Shown here in pieces: positions 9,199 through 17,546 of a stretch of DNA of 64,000 bases. This DNA is from Anaerolinea thermophila UNI-1 (GTDB lineage: Bacteria; Chloroflexota; Anaerolineae; Anaerolineales; Anaerolineaceae): contig NC_014960.1 of assembly GCF_000199675.1 (NCBI RefSeq), forward strand, positions 2,294,001-2,358,000. Direction: 5' to 3'. The notes below the pieces were generated by a model that did not search any database, was not told the DNA's origin, and saw only the letters and a program-made list of their open reading frames with translations. The position numbers and the translations under genes were made by a program. Numbering within the stretch: position 1 is the stretch's first letter; each line of letters starts with the position of its first letter.

Positions 9199-9522
9199 CT
9201 AAACGGGAGTTTCTCCCTTGGGTTTGGCAACGCTCTGAACGGCCTCAGTAACCTTAGCTTTCTGTTCTTCCAGAACGGCTTGTCCTTTCTTTGCCAGTTC
9301 CTCTGCCTTGCTCAGGTATTCTTCAGTTCGGGTTTCAACTTCTTTACTAATGGTCTGTGCCGTCTCAGAAGCCTTGTCCGCCAGTTCAATGGCACGCTCT
9401 TTGATGAGCACCCGCGTTTCCTCTCCGCTTTGGGGAGCAAAAAGCAAGGAAACCACTGCGCCCGTAACAGCGCCAACAACAAAACCAATCAGGAAAGCGC
9501 CGAATTCATCTCGATCCGACAT
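9199..9522 (-). CDS. YtxH-domain small membrane protein
   Basis: 107 residues starting MSDRDEFG. One glycine-rich TM segment (FLIGFVVGAVTGAVVSLLFAPQSGEETR) matches the YtxH family signature. A long charged, Ala/Glu/Lys-rich coiled coil follows. Members are general stress-type proteins of unknown mechanism. The start at 9522 is preceded by AAGGAGTTGAAT. The longer frame to 9549 lacks this. It is probably co-transcribed with the membrane gene upstream. Confidence 0.85.
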   Translation of the reverse strand: MSDRDEFGAFLIGFVVGAVTGAVVSLLFAPQSGEETRVLIKERAIELADKASETAQTISKEVETRTEEYLSKAEELAKKGQAVLEEQKAKVTEAVQSVAKPKGETPV

Positions 9523-9558
9523 ATTCAACTCCTTTCGTGCATTTTGCACATGTATGAA

Positions 9559-10020
9559 CTATTTGCGAGAAATACGCAAAATTTCAGTCAGTTTGCGAAT
9601 CCCCGCCAGATACTCGTTTAACTTGATCACCGGTTCACTGAGGTTGTCACTCAAGAAAGTAACAGTGCCCTTCAAAGTATTCACCGTTTGATTGGTGGAC
9701 TGGATGATAGGGCGGATCTCGTGGTTAATCAAGTTGATCAATATTGCCAGTTGGACGATTAAGATCACCAGAGCAACCCCAATGACCAGTGACTCAAGCG
9801 CCATAAAGATAATAAAGACATCCCGCACCCGTGCAGTAGTCTCATTATCCGATTGAATGAGCAAGACCGCACCGACAATCAACCCCACAAGCAGAACAAC
9901 CCCCAGGATAATCAACCCTATGGGGACTGAAGACTTCTTCTCTTCCACACCTACAGAGGTGGGGGATAAAGGCTCAACTGGCGCTGCCTGTGAGGGAGAT
10001 TCAGGAGAAAATTCACTCAT
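9559..10020 (-). CDS. Small membrane protein, unknown (two TM segments)
   Basis: 153 residues. A Ser/Pro/Glu-rich N-tail (1-35) is followed by two hydrophobic segments, about 36-56 (IGLIILGVVLLVGLIVGAVLL) and about 70-98. A helical C-terminal part (NLINHEIRPIIQSTNQTVNTL onwards) follows. It resembles the DUF948-like/YtxG-type proteins that often sit beside YtxH genes, but this is only an impression. It lies directly upstream of the YtxH gene, so a shared envelope role is likely. Confidence 0.7.
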   Translation of the reverse strand: MSEFSPESPSQAAPVEPLSPTSVGVEEKKSSVPIGLIILGVVLLVGLIVGAVLLIQSDNETTARVRDVFIIFMALESLVIGVALVILIVQLAILINLINHEIRPIIQSTNQTVNTLKGTVTFLSDNLSEPVIKLNEYLAGIRKLTEILRISRK

Positions 10021-10104
10021 GAAACTAATTATACATCATCCTGTTCTTCAAACCTTATCCAAAAAAGAATTTTGGGGATGAAATGGATGGTTTTTCTCAA
10101 CCAC

Positions 10105-11496
10105 TTAGCCTCTTCGCACAGGATTACACAATATCTGATCTATTGCCTGTGACAACTGGCGCAAATTACTTACCTGAAAGGCTAAATCGCAAAAAGGAAG
10201 ATATCGGGGCATATCTGAGTCGCCTGTACCCCATAACGCTTGAGGGTCGGGGTTCAACCAAACACAGGTTTTTGCCCGCCTTGCCATTGTTTGAAACAAG
10301 TCTTCTCGGGGTGGATTGAAATTGTTTCGTCCATCTCCTAAAACGATTAAAGTTGTGCGTTGATCCAGCAAGTCCATATGCTCAGCCACAAAACCCGCCA
10401 GCGCATTCCCCAGATCTGTATTGTAGTGACCCGGTGGCATACGTCGTAAAACCTGAGGAATGGCTTGCTGTGGTGCCATGCGCTCAAACTCCGGAGAAAT
10501 ATACTCAAGGTGATCAATGTAGGCAAACGCATGAGACTGACGAATTTGATCTCTCACCATGGAAATAAAAGTGAGGAAAAATTCTGCGCAATATCGCATT
10601 GAGGTACTGAGATCACACAAAAGCACCAGTTTTGGTTTGAGAATATGGTCTTTATAACGCAATTCGATGGGAATGCTGCCATGCTGAAGGTTTGCCCGCA
10701 ACGTAGCCTTGGGATCAAACTGCCCACTTTTTGCTCGACGCAGGCGCAATGCCAGGCGGGTACGCAGGGCGGCTGCCATACGCCGAACCTCTTCACGAAG
10801 TTGCCTGGAATCCGATTCCGTCAGGCTCTGAAAAGGACGATCAATCAGACTGGAACTACCTTTTGGGGGCGGATTTTCCAGCATGTTCTGCAAAATTTGC
10901 TGTCCAGCAAATTGTTGAATCTGTTCCTGCAACGCCCGACGATTTTCCTCCAGCGCTTTCTGGATTTGGGCAACTCTTCGGCGATTCATTCCCAACTGCT
11001 GAAGCAACTCTACCAATTCCTGGATACCTTGCCTCAATTCGGGGAACTGTAAGGCATTTTCAATTTGTCTTGCCAGATAGTTCTGGTAACGTAAATCACT
11101 ATATTGGGAAAGATTGAACCAGTTTTGCAGTTGCTGAAAATCCTGCGGCGAAAGCGGCTTGCCTTCCAGAAGACGTTCCAGCATTTCGCGCAAACGACGA
11201 TTGAAAAACTGCAAGGCTTGTGTCAGCATTTTAGCTTCCGCTTCAGTTAACCCTGGAAAAATGTTCTGGAAAGGCGGGGGGGCTGAAGCCTGAAAAAACA
11301 TGGGAAACAGACGTTCAAATGTGGGGAAATCCTGCGAGTCTTTGATCAGGGTTGCCCGAAGGGTCATGCGAAAAGTTTCCCGATTGGTTACTCCCAACCA
11401 CTCCACAGCCCGGAAAGCATCGGCACTTTCCGCCAGGCTGATGCGCACCCCACTGGCACGCAAAGCAGCGATAAATTGTACTATCCGACGTTCCAT
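10105..11496 (-). CDS. VWA-domain protein, CoxE-like, partner of MoxR
   Basis: 463 residues. The N-terminal half is helical and Gln/Arg-rich. The C-terminal VWA domain (about 280-450) carries the MIDAS metal site DLSTS in VLLCDLSTSMRYC, and later VLGDGRNNF. MoxR AAA+ ATPases and CoxE/VWA proteins form chaperone pairs that assemble or load metal cofactors into enzyme complexes. No client enzyme is next to this pair, so the target is unknown. The gene starts 9 nt after moxR, with GGGGGTAAG ahead of the ATG. Confidence 0.88.
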   Translation of the reverse strand: MERRIVQFIAALRASGVRISLAESADAFRAVEWLGVTNRETFRMTLRATLIKDSQDFPTFERLFPMFFQASAPPPFQNIFPGLTEAEAKMLTQALQFFNRRLREMLERLLEGKPLSPQDFQQLQNWFNLSQYSDLRYQNYLARQIENALQFPELRQGIQELVELLQQLGMNRRRVAQIQKALEENRRALQEQIQQFAGQQILQNMLENPPPKGSSSLIDRPFQSLTESDSRQLREEVRRMAAALRTRLALRLRRAKSGQFDPKATLRANLQHGSIPIELRYKDHILKPKLVLLCDLSTSMRYCAEFFLTFISMVRDQIRQSHAFAYIDHLEYISPEFERMAPQQAIPQVLRRMPPGHYNTDLGNALAGFVAEHMDLLDQRTTLIVLGDGRNNFNPPREDLFQTMARRAKTCVWLNPDPQALWGTGDSDMPRYLPFCDLAFQVSNLRQLSQAIDQILCNPVRRG

Positions 11497-11505
11497 CTTA
11501 CCCCC

Positions 11506-12468
11506 TTAATTTCTCCAGGGAGCGGAAGGGAAGGCATCTGTACCACTCCGTCGGTCTTTGGGAGGAGGTGAGAAAAATTGTTGCCTTGCTCGTTGCAAGT
11601 CGGCTTCGTGTTTCAACAAAACGCTTAAAGTGGTTTCCAATGTCTGCTGGTCAAGGGCATTGGCATTCAAAGCCACAAGGGCTTTTGCCCAATCCAGAGT
11701 CTCACTGACAGAAGGAGATTTTCTCAAATCCATGGTGCGCAGGCGTTGCACCAGTTCGACCGCCTGACGTGCCAGTTTGGGGGAAAGTTCCGGTACCTTA
11801 AGACGAATCACCTGCAGTTCCTGTTCCAGGGTTGGGTAATCAATGTACAAATAAAGACAGCGCCGTTTAAGGGCTTCACTCAGTTCACGGGTATTATTAC
11901 TGGTAAGCACCACCACTGGACGATTGACTGCCTTGAGTGTGCCTAATTCAGGAATGGAAACCTGAAAATCGCTCAGCACTTCCAGCAGGAAGGCTTCAAA
12001 TTCGGCATCAGCCCGGTCAATCTCATCAATCAACAAAATCACCGGCTTTTCACTCAGTATGGCTTTCAACAATGGTCGCTGAAGAAGAAAGCGCATGGAG
12101 AAAAACACATCTTCTTCCCTTGCCAGACGATCAGCGGCTTCACGCAAACTGGATGTATCCGAGAGAGACTGGGACAATTTTTCACGCAACAATTGGGTAT
12201 ACAGCAATTGCTTGGCATATTCCCATTCGTACAGGGCTTTGGTTTCATCCAGTCCTTCGTAGCACTGCAATCGGATTAATTCTCTGTCCATCGCACCGGC
12301 AAGAACTTTTGCCAGTTCGGTCTTTCCAACCCCTGCAGGACCCTCTGCCAGGATGGGCTTTTCCAACTGTAAACTCAGGTAAACTACCGTAGACAGTTCA
12401 TCGCTGGCGAGGTATTTCTGGGCTAAGAGCGCTTCCTTCAAAACTTGAGGAGATGCAAATCTGTTCAT
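11506..12468 (-). CDS. MoxR-family AAA+ ATPase
   Basis: 320 residues. Walker A is GPAGVGKTELAK, Walker B is VILLIDEIDRAD, sensor 1 is VVLTSNNTRELSEALKRRCL (Asn plus Arg finger region), followed by a helical lid. This is the typical MoxR layout. It uses ATP hydrolysis to remodel or load a client together with the VWA protein encoded just downstream. The start at 12468 has AAAGGTATATTT upstream. A TATACT box on the minus strand at 12502-12507 is a likely -10. Confidence 0.93.
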   Translation of the reverse strand: MNRFASPQVLKEALLAQKYLASDELSTVVYLSLQLEKPILAEGPAGVGKTELAKVLAGAMDRELIRLQCYEGLDETKALYEWEYAKQLLYTQLLREKLSQSLSDTSSLREAADRLAREEDVFFSMRFLLQRPLLKAILSEKPVILLIDEIDRADAEFEAFLLEVLSDFQVSIPELGTLKAVNRPVVVLTSNNTRELSEALKRRCLYLYIDYPTLEQELQVIRLKVPELSPKLARQAVELVQRLRTMDLRKSPSVSETLDWAKALVALNANALDQQTLETTLSVLLKHEADLQRARQQFFSPPPKDRRSGTDAFPSAPWRN

Positions 12469-12695
12469 AAATATACCTTTATGAATTGGATAATAATAGT
12501 CAGTATAGCAAAATCCTTTCAGAATTACTAGCCCCCGTCCAACGCGGAAACTGTAATAAAACCGGCGGGTAAATTTCTGTTATTAGAGGAAGGGTGGAAG
12601 AATAACTCTCAACCGTTTGAATTTTATACAAAGCCCTGCGAAAGCCCGTACATACTGGTATACTAATTTTCAGCAAGCCGAGGAGGATTTATACT
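12469..12695. promoter_or_regulatory. Divergent intergenic region, moxR / fni
   Basis: 227 bp. It holds the minus-strand -10 TATACT (12502-12507) for moxR and, at 12656-12664, a TGGTATACT extended -10 for fni. No palindrome or riboswitch-like fold is evident in the rest. Confidence 0.5.
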
Positions 12696-13724
12696 ATGGA
12701 CCACCTCCCATCAACCGAGTCACGAAAATCGGATCATATTCGCATTAATCTCGAAGAAGATGTGCGTTCTGCACTTACTACCGGGCTGGAACGCTTCTTT
12801 TTCATTCATGAAGCCTTACCCGAAGTCAACCTTGAGGAAATTGACCTGCATCTGGAATTGTTTGGCAAAACCCTTAACGCCCCTATTCTGATTTCATCCA
12901 TGACGGGAGGAACGGAAAAGGCTGGGCTGATCAATCAACGCTTAGCCGAAGCCGCACAGGCGACCGGCATCGCCATGGGAGTGGGCTCGCAGAGAGTGGC
13001 TCTGGAAAACCCGCAAGCTGGTGCTTCTTTCCAAATAAGGCAATTTGCACCTGATATTCTGCTCTTTGCCAATATTGGAGCGGTGCAATTGAATTATGGG
13101 TATGCGGTAGAGCATTGCCAGCGGGCTGTGGACATGATTCAAGCCGATGCCCTGATTCTCCATTTGAACTCCCTGCAAGAAGCCATTCAACCCGAGGGAG
13201 ATACTCGCTTTGCGGGACTGCTTGGGAAAATCGAACAGGTTTGCAAGCAAGTGTCAGTCCCCGTCATTGCCAAAGAAGTAGGATGGGGAATTTCAGAAAG
13301 GACAGCCCGCATGCTGGTGGATGCCGGGGTTTCAGCAATTGACGTAGCCGGGGCGGGAGGCACCTCATGGTCACAGGTAGAGATGTATCGCATTCAGGAT
13401 GAGAGACGTGCGCGAATCGCAGCCGCATTCCGCAATTGGGGCATCCCAACCGCATACTCTATCCAAATGGTCAAAAAAGTTGCACCCCATGTTCCCATCA
13501 TTGCCTCAGGAGGATTGAAAACGGGAGTGGATATTGCCAAATGCATCGCCCTGGGAGCCTGCATGGGAGGCATGGCAGGGCAATTCCTCAAAGCCGCTAC
13601 CCAATCCACTGAAGCGGTGATCGAACTTATCGAGGAAACCCGGGAAGAAATCCGCATCACCATGTTTGGTGTGGGCGCTGCAAACCTAAAGGCTTTATCA
13701 TCGACCCCATTGATAGAATACTGA
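12696..13724 (+). CDS. fni: Type 2 isopentenyl-diphosphate delta-isomerase
   Basis: FMN-dependent interconversion of IPP and DMAPP. Its 342 residues are typical. Motifs: SDHIRINLEEDV near the N-terminus, ISSMTGGTEKA (FMN/substrate region), GVGSQRVALE, LHLNSLQEAIQPEG (with the catalytic Gln), VIAKEVGWGIS, DVAGAGGTSW, and IASGGLKTGVDIAKCIALGA for the phosphate. It has a strong GAGGAGG ribosome site and is followed 8 nt later by a prenyl synthase gene. Together they make prenyl precursors. Confidence 0.96.
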   Translation: MDHLPSTESRKSDHIRINLEEDVRSALTTGLERFFFIHEALPEVNLEEIDLHLELFGKTLNAPILISSMTGGTEKAGLINQRLAEAAQATGIAMGVGSQRVALENPQAGASFQIRQFAPDILLFANIGAVQLNYGYAVEHCQRAVDMIQADALILHLNSLQEAIQPEGDTRFAGLLGKIEQVCKQVSVPVIAKEVGWGISERTARMLVDAGVSAIDVAGAGGTSWSQVEMYRIQDERRARIAAAFRNWGIPTAYSIQMVKKVAPHVPIIASGGLKTGVDIAKCIALGACMGGMAGQFLKAATQSTEAVIELIEETREEIRITMFGVGAANLKALSSTPLIEY

Positions 13725-13732
13725 GGAAAGAT

Positions 13733-14749
13733 ATGATGCTTAACCAGGTCGTTCAAGAAATGTTACCGCGCATTGAAGAGGAACTTCGACAGGTGATTGA
13801 GGCAACCTCCAGTCCGAACACCCCGCAACTTTCTGCCATGCTCCGCTATCACCTGGGCTGGGAAGGGGAAGGGACAGGGCAGGAAGCCCAGGGAAAACGG
13901 ATTCGCCCTCTGCTGGTGCTTCTCAGCGCCCAGGCAGTTGGAGGAAAATGGGAACAAGCCCTGCCTGCCGCAGCGGCAGTGGAACTGGTTCACAATTTTT
14001 CCCTGATTCATGATGATATTCAGGATCAAAGCACCTTACGTCGAGGACGCCCAACCGTTTGGGTCAAATGGGGCATTGCTCAAGCCATCAACGCAGGTGA
14101 TGCCATGTTCACCCAGGCGTTCTGGGCATTAAACCGCCTGGAGCAAACCATTTCCAGCCAAACTGCGCTGGAAGCCTCACGAATTCTTCATCAGGTATGT
14201 CTACGGCTAACCGAGGGGCAGTATCTCGATCTTGCGTATGAAAAGGTGGACACTCTTCCCTTAGAGGCTTACTGGCCCATGGTTGGCGGAAAAACGGCCG
14301 CGCTTCTGGGAGGATGTGTGGAACTGGGCGGGCTTTGTTCTCATGCGAGTCCTGAGCAACGCACGGCTTTGCGTGAATTTGGTGAGAATCTGGGGCTGGC
14401 GTTTCAGGTTCTGGATGACTGGCTGGGCATCTGGGGAGATGCCGCTTTGACAGGGAAATCCACAGAGAGCGATCTGGTGTCGGGAAAAAAATCCCTGCCG
14501 GTGTTGTATGGGCTGGCAAACAGCGAGACATTCGCCCAGCGCTGGCGCAGAGGAAAGATCACCAGCGAGGAAGTCCACGATATTGCTGGGTTGCTTCAGG
14601 ATTGCGGTGCAGAGGCATTTACCCTCAACACCGCCGAGGAACTGACACAAAAGGCTTTAGACGCTTTAAATCGTGCCTTTGAACAAAATCGTGAACGAAG
14701 TCTGTTATTAAGTGAATTAGCAAAGAAATTACTCAGCCGGAAATCTTAG
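13733..14749 (+). CDS. Polyprenyl (geranylgeranyl-type) diphosphate synthase
   Basis: Trans-prenyltransferase of 338 residues. The first Asp-rich motif is LIHDDIQDQSTLRRGRPTVW, the second is FQVLDDWLGIWGD, and the IPP site is GKRIRPLLVLL. The DDxxD of the first motif reads DDIQD. Chain length cannot be read reliably from sequence by eye. Octaprenyl or GGPP types are both possible. It is co-directional with fni. Its 3' end overlaps the convergent lgt-like gene by 17 nt. Confidence 0.92.
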   Translation: MMLNQVVQEMLPRIEEELRQVIEATSSPNTPQLSAMLRYHLGWEGEGTGQEAQGKRIRPLLVLLSAQAVGGKWEQALPAAAAVELVHNFSLIHDDIQDQSTLRRGRPTVWVKWGIAQAINAGDAMFTQAFWALNRLEQTISSQTALEASRILHQVCLRLTEGQYLDLAYEKVDTLPLEAYWPMVGGKTAALLGGCVELGGLCSHASPEQRTALREFGENLGLAFQVLDDWLGIWGDAALTGKSTESDLVSGKKSLPVLYGLANSETFAQRWRRGKITSEEVHDIAGLLQDCGAEAFTLNTAEELTQKALDALNRAFEQNRERSLLLSELAKKLLSRKS

Positions 14750-15488
14750 CCCTTTGAGATAAGCGTCGATCCAATGTCCAAAGGGCAAGAGCAAGAATCA
14801 GCCAGGTAATGAAGTGAACCTGACGAACAGGTCCAATCCAAAGGCTGCTCGCCCGAAAGGGCTCTACCACGATTTGAACAATAGCCGTGAGGATAACAAA
14901 TAGCAAGAATCTGCTCCCCGGAATTTCGAATAATGAGTCGGTCGAAAGGGTTTTGCGCGGTATCCAGATCACTAACAGAATTCCCAAAGAAAGAATCACC
15001 TCATAAACTTGAGTTGGATGCCTGCGCGCACCCCATAACTCCACAGCCCAGGGTAAGGTAGTGGGAATGCCAAAATTCTCTCCACTGGCAACATGGGATA
15101 ACCCGATCGCTACAGCAAGGATACTGAAAAACGTGGTAAGGGCATCCAGCGTACGCCAGAAGGGCAATTGCGCTTTCTGAAGATACACCAGACTGACCAG
15201 AAAGGCGGTGAGCATACCGGCTTCTGCAGAAAGCATTTGCGGAGTCAGCGAAAGAAGACTTGCGGGACTGCTCAGGAAGGCTTGAGGAAACTGCAACGCA
15301 TACCCAATCCTTGCACCCAGGATCCCGGAAATTACCCCCCATAGCATCAAACGGGACACCTTTGAGGACGAAATACCAAACCGAACGGCATGTTTCTCGG
15401 TGACGTCCAGAGCAAACCAGACCCCAAGGAGCAGAATCAAACCGGGGGTTTGCACGGCAAGGGGGCCAAGGTGAATAATGGGAAGCAT
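14733..15488 (-). CDS. Prolipoprotein diacylglyceryl transferase-like membrane protein
   Basis: 252 residues with about seven TM helices. Lgt-like landmarks are visible: ISGILGARIGYAL, GENFGIPTTLPW, RRHPTQVYE, and EPFRASS (matching the end of Lgt that carries the essential Arg). But the Lgt signature GRxGNFxN just before GE reads GLSHVAS here, so the Arg and Asn known to be essential in E. coli Lgt (R143, N146) are absent. It is either a diverged enzyme or a paralogue with a changed role. The start ATG overlaps the stop of the tlpA-like gene (TGATG), so translation is coupled. Confidence 0.75.
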   Translation of the reverse strand: MLPIIHLGPLAVQTPGLILLLGVWFALDVTEKHAVRFGISSSKVSRLMLWGVISGILGARIGYALQFPQAFLSSPASLLSLTPQMLSAEAGMLTAFLVSLVYLQKAQLPFWRTLDALTTFFSILAVAIGLSHVASGENFGIPTTLPWAVELWGARRHPTQVYEVILSLGILLVIWIPRKTLSTDSLFEIPGSRFLLFVILTAIVQIVVEPFRASSLWIGPVRQVHFITWLILALALWTLDRRLSQRAKISG

Positions 15489-16042
15489 CAAGGTTCTCCC
15501 TGCTGAGAAAGTCTTTGTGCCTGTGCAAGAAGCAAGGCTTCGGATAAAGGCCCGCCGATAATTAATTCCCGAATTTTGCCTTCCCGGTCGATAAAGAAAG
15601 TGGTGGGTAACCCGCTAATACGGTACGTAGATTGAACGCCCCCTTGCTCATCCAGCAGTACAGAAAAAGTCAATCCATTGTCTTGAACAAAATTCAGAAC
15701 ATCGGAGAGTGTATCCTGACTGGTAGCATTGACAGCAATCACTTCCACCCCCTGTGATTGATAGGCTTGATAGACGCGCTGAAGAGCAGGCATTTCCTCA
15801 CGGCAGGGAGGGCACCAGGAAGCCCAAAAATTCAAAATGACCACCTTACCCCGCAAATCGCTCAGGCGGATGGTTCCTCCGTCTATTGACCTTAACTCAA
15901 AATCTGGCGCAAGAAAACCGCGCTGAGCAAATGCAACAGTCTGTTCTGATGCTTTGAAAAATATGGATGACACGCCAATCCATAAAGCCGTCAGAAACAA
16001 AGACAGCAACGCAAACCAACGATAGGCAGAGATTTTTACCAT
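15488..16042 (-). CDS. TlpA/ResA-like membrane-anchored thiol-disulfide oxidoreductase
   Basis: About 185 residues. An N-terminal TM anchor (WFALLSLFLTALWIGVSSIFF) is followed by a thioredoxin-like domain with the redox pair in WASWCPPCREEM and the cis-Pro region ISGLPTTFFIDREG. It works outside the membrane to reduce or exchange disulfides, for example in cytochrome maturation. A GTG at 16090 with GAGGAT upstream could add 16 residues. I prefer the ATG at 16042 because a TATAAA box sits exactly 9 nt before it, the spacing seen at other near-leaderless genes here. Confidence 0.85.
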   Translation of the reverse strand: MVKISAYRWFALLSLFLTALWIGVSSIFFKASEQTVAFAQRGFLAPDFELRSIDGGTIRLSDLRGKVVILNFWASWCPPCREEMPALQRVYQAYQSQGVEVIAVNATSQDTLSDVLNFVQDNGLTFSVLLDEQGGVQSTYRISGLPTTFFIDREGKIRELIIGGPLSEALLLAQAQRLSQQGEP

Positions 16043-16149
16043 AAGAATTACTTTATAGATGCAAAAAGTCTGCTCAGGTTGCACCTTCACAAAGATAATC
16101 CTCAGAGCGAGGATTCATTACAGGTAAAATATCATCAAAAGAGTATCCC

Positions 16150-16221
16150 GTGCAAAAATGTCCTCTTTGTCAGTTTGTTCCCATGTATCTCCAGATCATT
16201 CAAACAGATGCCGAAGAGTAA
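16150..16221 (+). CDS. Possible 23-residue CPLC microprotein
   Basis: GTG start, TAA stop at 16219-16221. The peptide begins MQKCPLCQF and ends QTDAEE. TAAAAT at 16125-16130 could be a -10, and AAAAGAG precedes the GTG. There is one CxxC pair only. It lies in the otherwise empty 16091-16281 gap and may be chance. Confidence 0.22.
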   Translation: MQKCPLCQFVPMYLQIIQTDAEE

Positions 16222-16281
16222 GGCAAAAGGGAACAACGTATATGGACTGTACCCTAACATTAACCTAATGGAGTGAAAGAG

Positions 16282-17118
16282 ATGAGCCAAACGCCCTACT
16301 TTGAAATTGAATCCTTGCTGGAAATGATGGGGAAGGCAGGAAAACGCCTTGCCGAGATGAATGCCAGCGAAGGAGCGGCTGGGAATCTCTCTATTGGAAT
16401 TCGAGGACAGATTATTCCTGAAGAGTTATTTTCCATTCAGGAACAAATTGAGTTGCCCATATGTGTGCCAGAATTAAGTGGGATAACTTTTCTGGTGTCA
16501 GGCTCTGGACAACGCCTCAGAGACATCCTCGATCATCCTCTGGCAACGATAGGATGTTTACAAATCGATGATGAGGGAAAAACAGGGACTTTATACACCT
16601 CTCCCCAACGCAAGTTTCAAAAACTGACCAGCGAATTCAACTCCCACCTGGCAGTACATGCTGTCTTGATGACGGAAAAGGCACTCCATTTCCATTCGAT
16701 TGTGCATGCACAACCGCCCTATCTCACGTATCTCAGCCACTTAACGCCATATCAAGAAGAACGCACTTTAAATCAGCGTTTGTTTCGCTGGCAACCGGAA
16801 ACAATCATCCAGTTTCCTGAAGGATTTGCAGTTTTACCTTTTGCAGTTCCTGGATCAGACGAACTGATGCGTGCCAACGTAACGGCTTTACGACGCCACA
16901 AACTTGCTATCTGGAGTAAGCACGGGGTCATGGCATGTTCCGAAGAATGTATTTTGAAAGCCGTAGATTATATTGAATATGCAGAGGCAGCAGCCAGATA
17001 TGAATACCTGAACCTTGCTACAGGGGCACCTAGCGCCGGATTGAGCGTGGATGAAATCTTGAGAATCTGCCAAGCCTTTCATATCAAGCAAACGGTGTTT
17101 TCCAAACCAACCTCATAA
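16282..17118 (+). CDS. Class II aldolase, rhamnulose-1-phosphate aldolase-like
   Basis: 278 residues resembling RhaD across its length. Seen: NASEGAAGNLS, TSPQRKFQKLTSEFNSH (the catalytic Glu region of RhaD), VHAQPPYLTYLSH, FPEGFAVLPFAVPGSDEL, and IWSKHGVMA. Zinc ligands in E. coli RhaD are three His, two of them in an HxH pair. Here that pair reads HAQ, so one ligand is Gln. The third His (KHGVMA) is kept. Activity as a sugar-phosphate aldolase is plausible but unproven. No rhamnose genes are adjacent. I chose the ATG at 16282, where GGAG lies 8 nt upstream. A GTG at 16273 overlaps that site. Confidence 0.8.
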   Translation: MSQTPYFEIESLLEMMGKAGKRLAEMNASEGAAGNLSIGIRGQIIPEELFSIQEQIELPICVPELSGITFLVSGSGQRLRDILDHPLATIGCLQIDDEGKTGTLYTSPQRKFQKLTSEFNSHLAVHAVLMTEKALHFHSIVHAQPPYLTYLSHLTPYQEERTLNQRLFRWQPETIIQFPEGFAVLPFAVPGSDELMRANVTALRRHKLAIWSKHGVMACSEECILKAVDYIEYAEAAARYEYLNLATGAPSAGLSVDEILRICQAFHIKQTVFSKPTS

Positions 17119-17163
17119 ATTCAATTTGAAGAACAGGTTTTGAAAATTGGTGTGTTTTCGGGC

Positions 17164-17191
17164 TTGACAAGAATCGGAGGAACGTTACAAT
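17164..17191 (+). promoter_or_regulatory. Promoter of the acyl carrier protein gene
   Basis: TTGACA (17164-17169), a 16-nt spacer, and TACAAT (17186-17191). This is a near-consensus sigma-70-type promoter, placed about 30 nt before the GGAGGAGG ribosome site. Confidence 0.75.
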
Positions 17192-17228
17192 TCTGGTAAA
17201 TTCACCCAATACGTGGAGGAGGAACGCG

Positions 17229-17465
17229 ATGAGCGATACATTTGAGCAGGTCAAAGCCGTCATTATGGATGTGATGAAAATCGATGGTGAGGGAATTACC
17301 ATGGAAACCCGCTTCGTGGAGGATTTGAAGGCGGATTCCATGGATCAATTCTTCCTGATTGACGGATTTTGCGAGAAATTCAACATGTCCATCAGCGACG
17401 AGGACGCCCGGCAAATCCGCACTGTTGGAGATGCTGTTCGCTACATTGACGCCCACCGCGGATAA
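17229..17465 (+). CDS. acpP: Acyl carrier protein
   Basis: 78 residues, the normal ACP size. The Ser that receives 4'-phosphopantetheine lies in DLKADSMDQFF. The usual motif is DSL, and DSM occurs in some ACPs. A strong GTGGAGGAGGAA ribosome site precedes the ATG. It has its own promoter and terminator, with no fatty-acid synthesis genes beside it. It could be the main ACP or a specialised one. The unusual QFFLID helix after the Ser, instead of the common TVELVM, leaves this open. Confidence 0.9.
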   Translation: MSDTFEQVKAVIMDVMKIDGEGITMETRFVEDLKADSMDQFFLIDGFCEKFNMSISDEDARQIRTVGDAVRYIDAHRG

Positions 17466-17485
17466 TTTTTATTTCCTTGGAATTA

Positions 17486-17522
17486 AAAAAACCGCCGGAC
17501 AGGTTTTCCACCGGCGGTTTTT
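17486..17522. terminator. Bidirectional terminator between acpP and sucD
   Basis: A CCGCCGG/CCGGCGG stem (17492-17498 with 17511-17517) is flanked by an A-run upstream and a T-run downstream. It can therefore end both convergent genes. Confidence 0.88.
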
Positions 17523-17546
17523 GGTTATCCTTCGAAAGGAGGCTGG

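Noticed and set aside
16079..16276. 65-residue plus-strand frame before the aldolase gene
   Set aside because: No ribosome site, no motif. It overlaps the TlpA promoter region.
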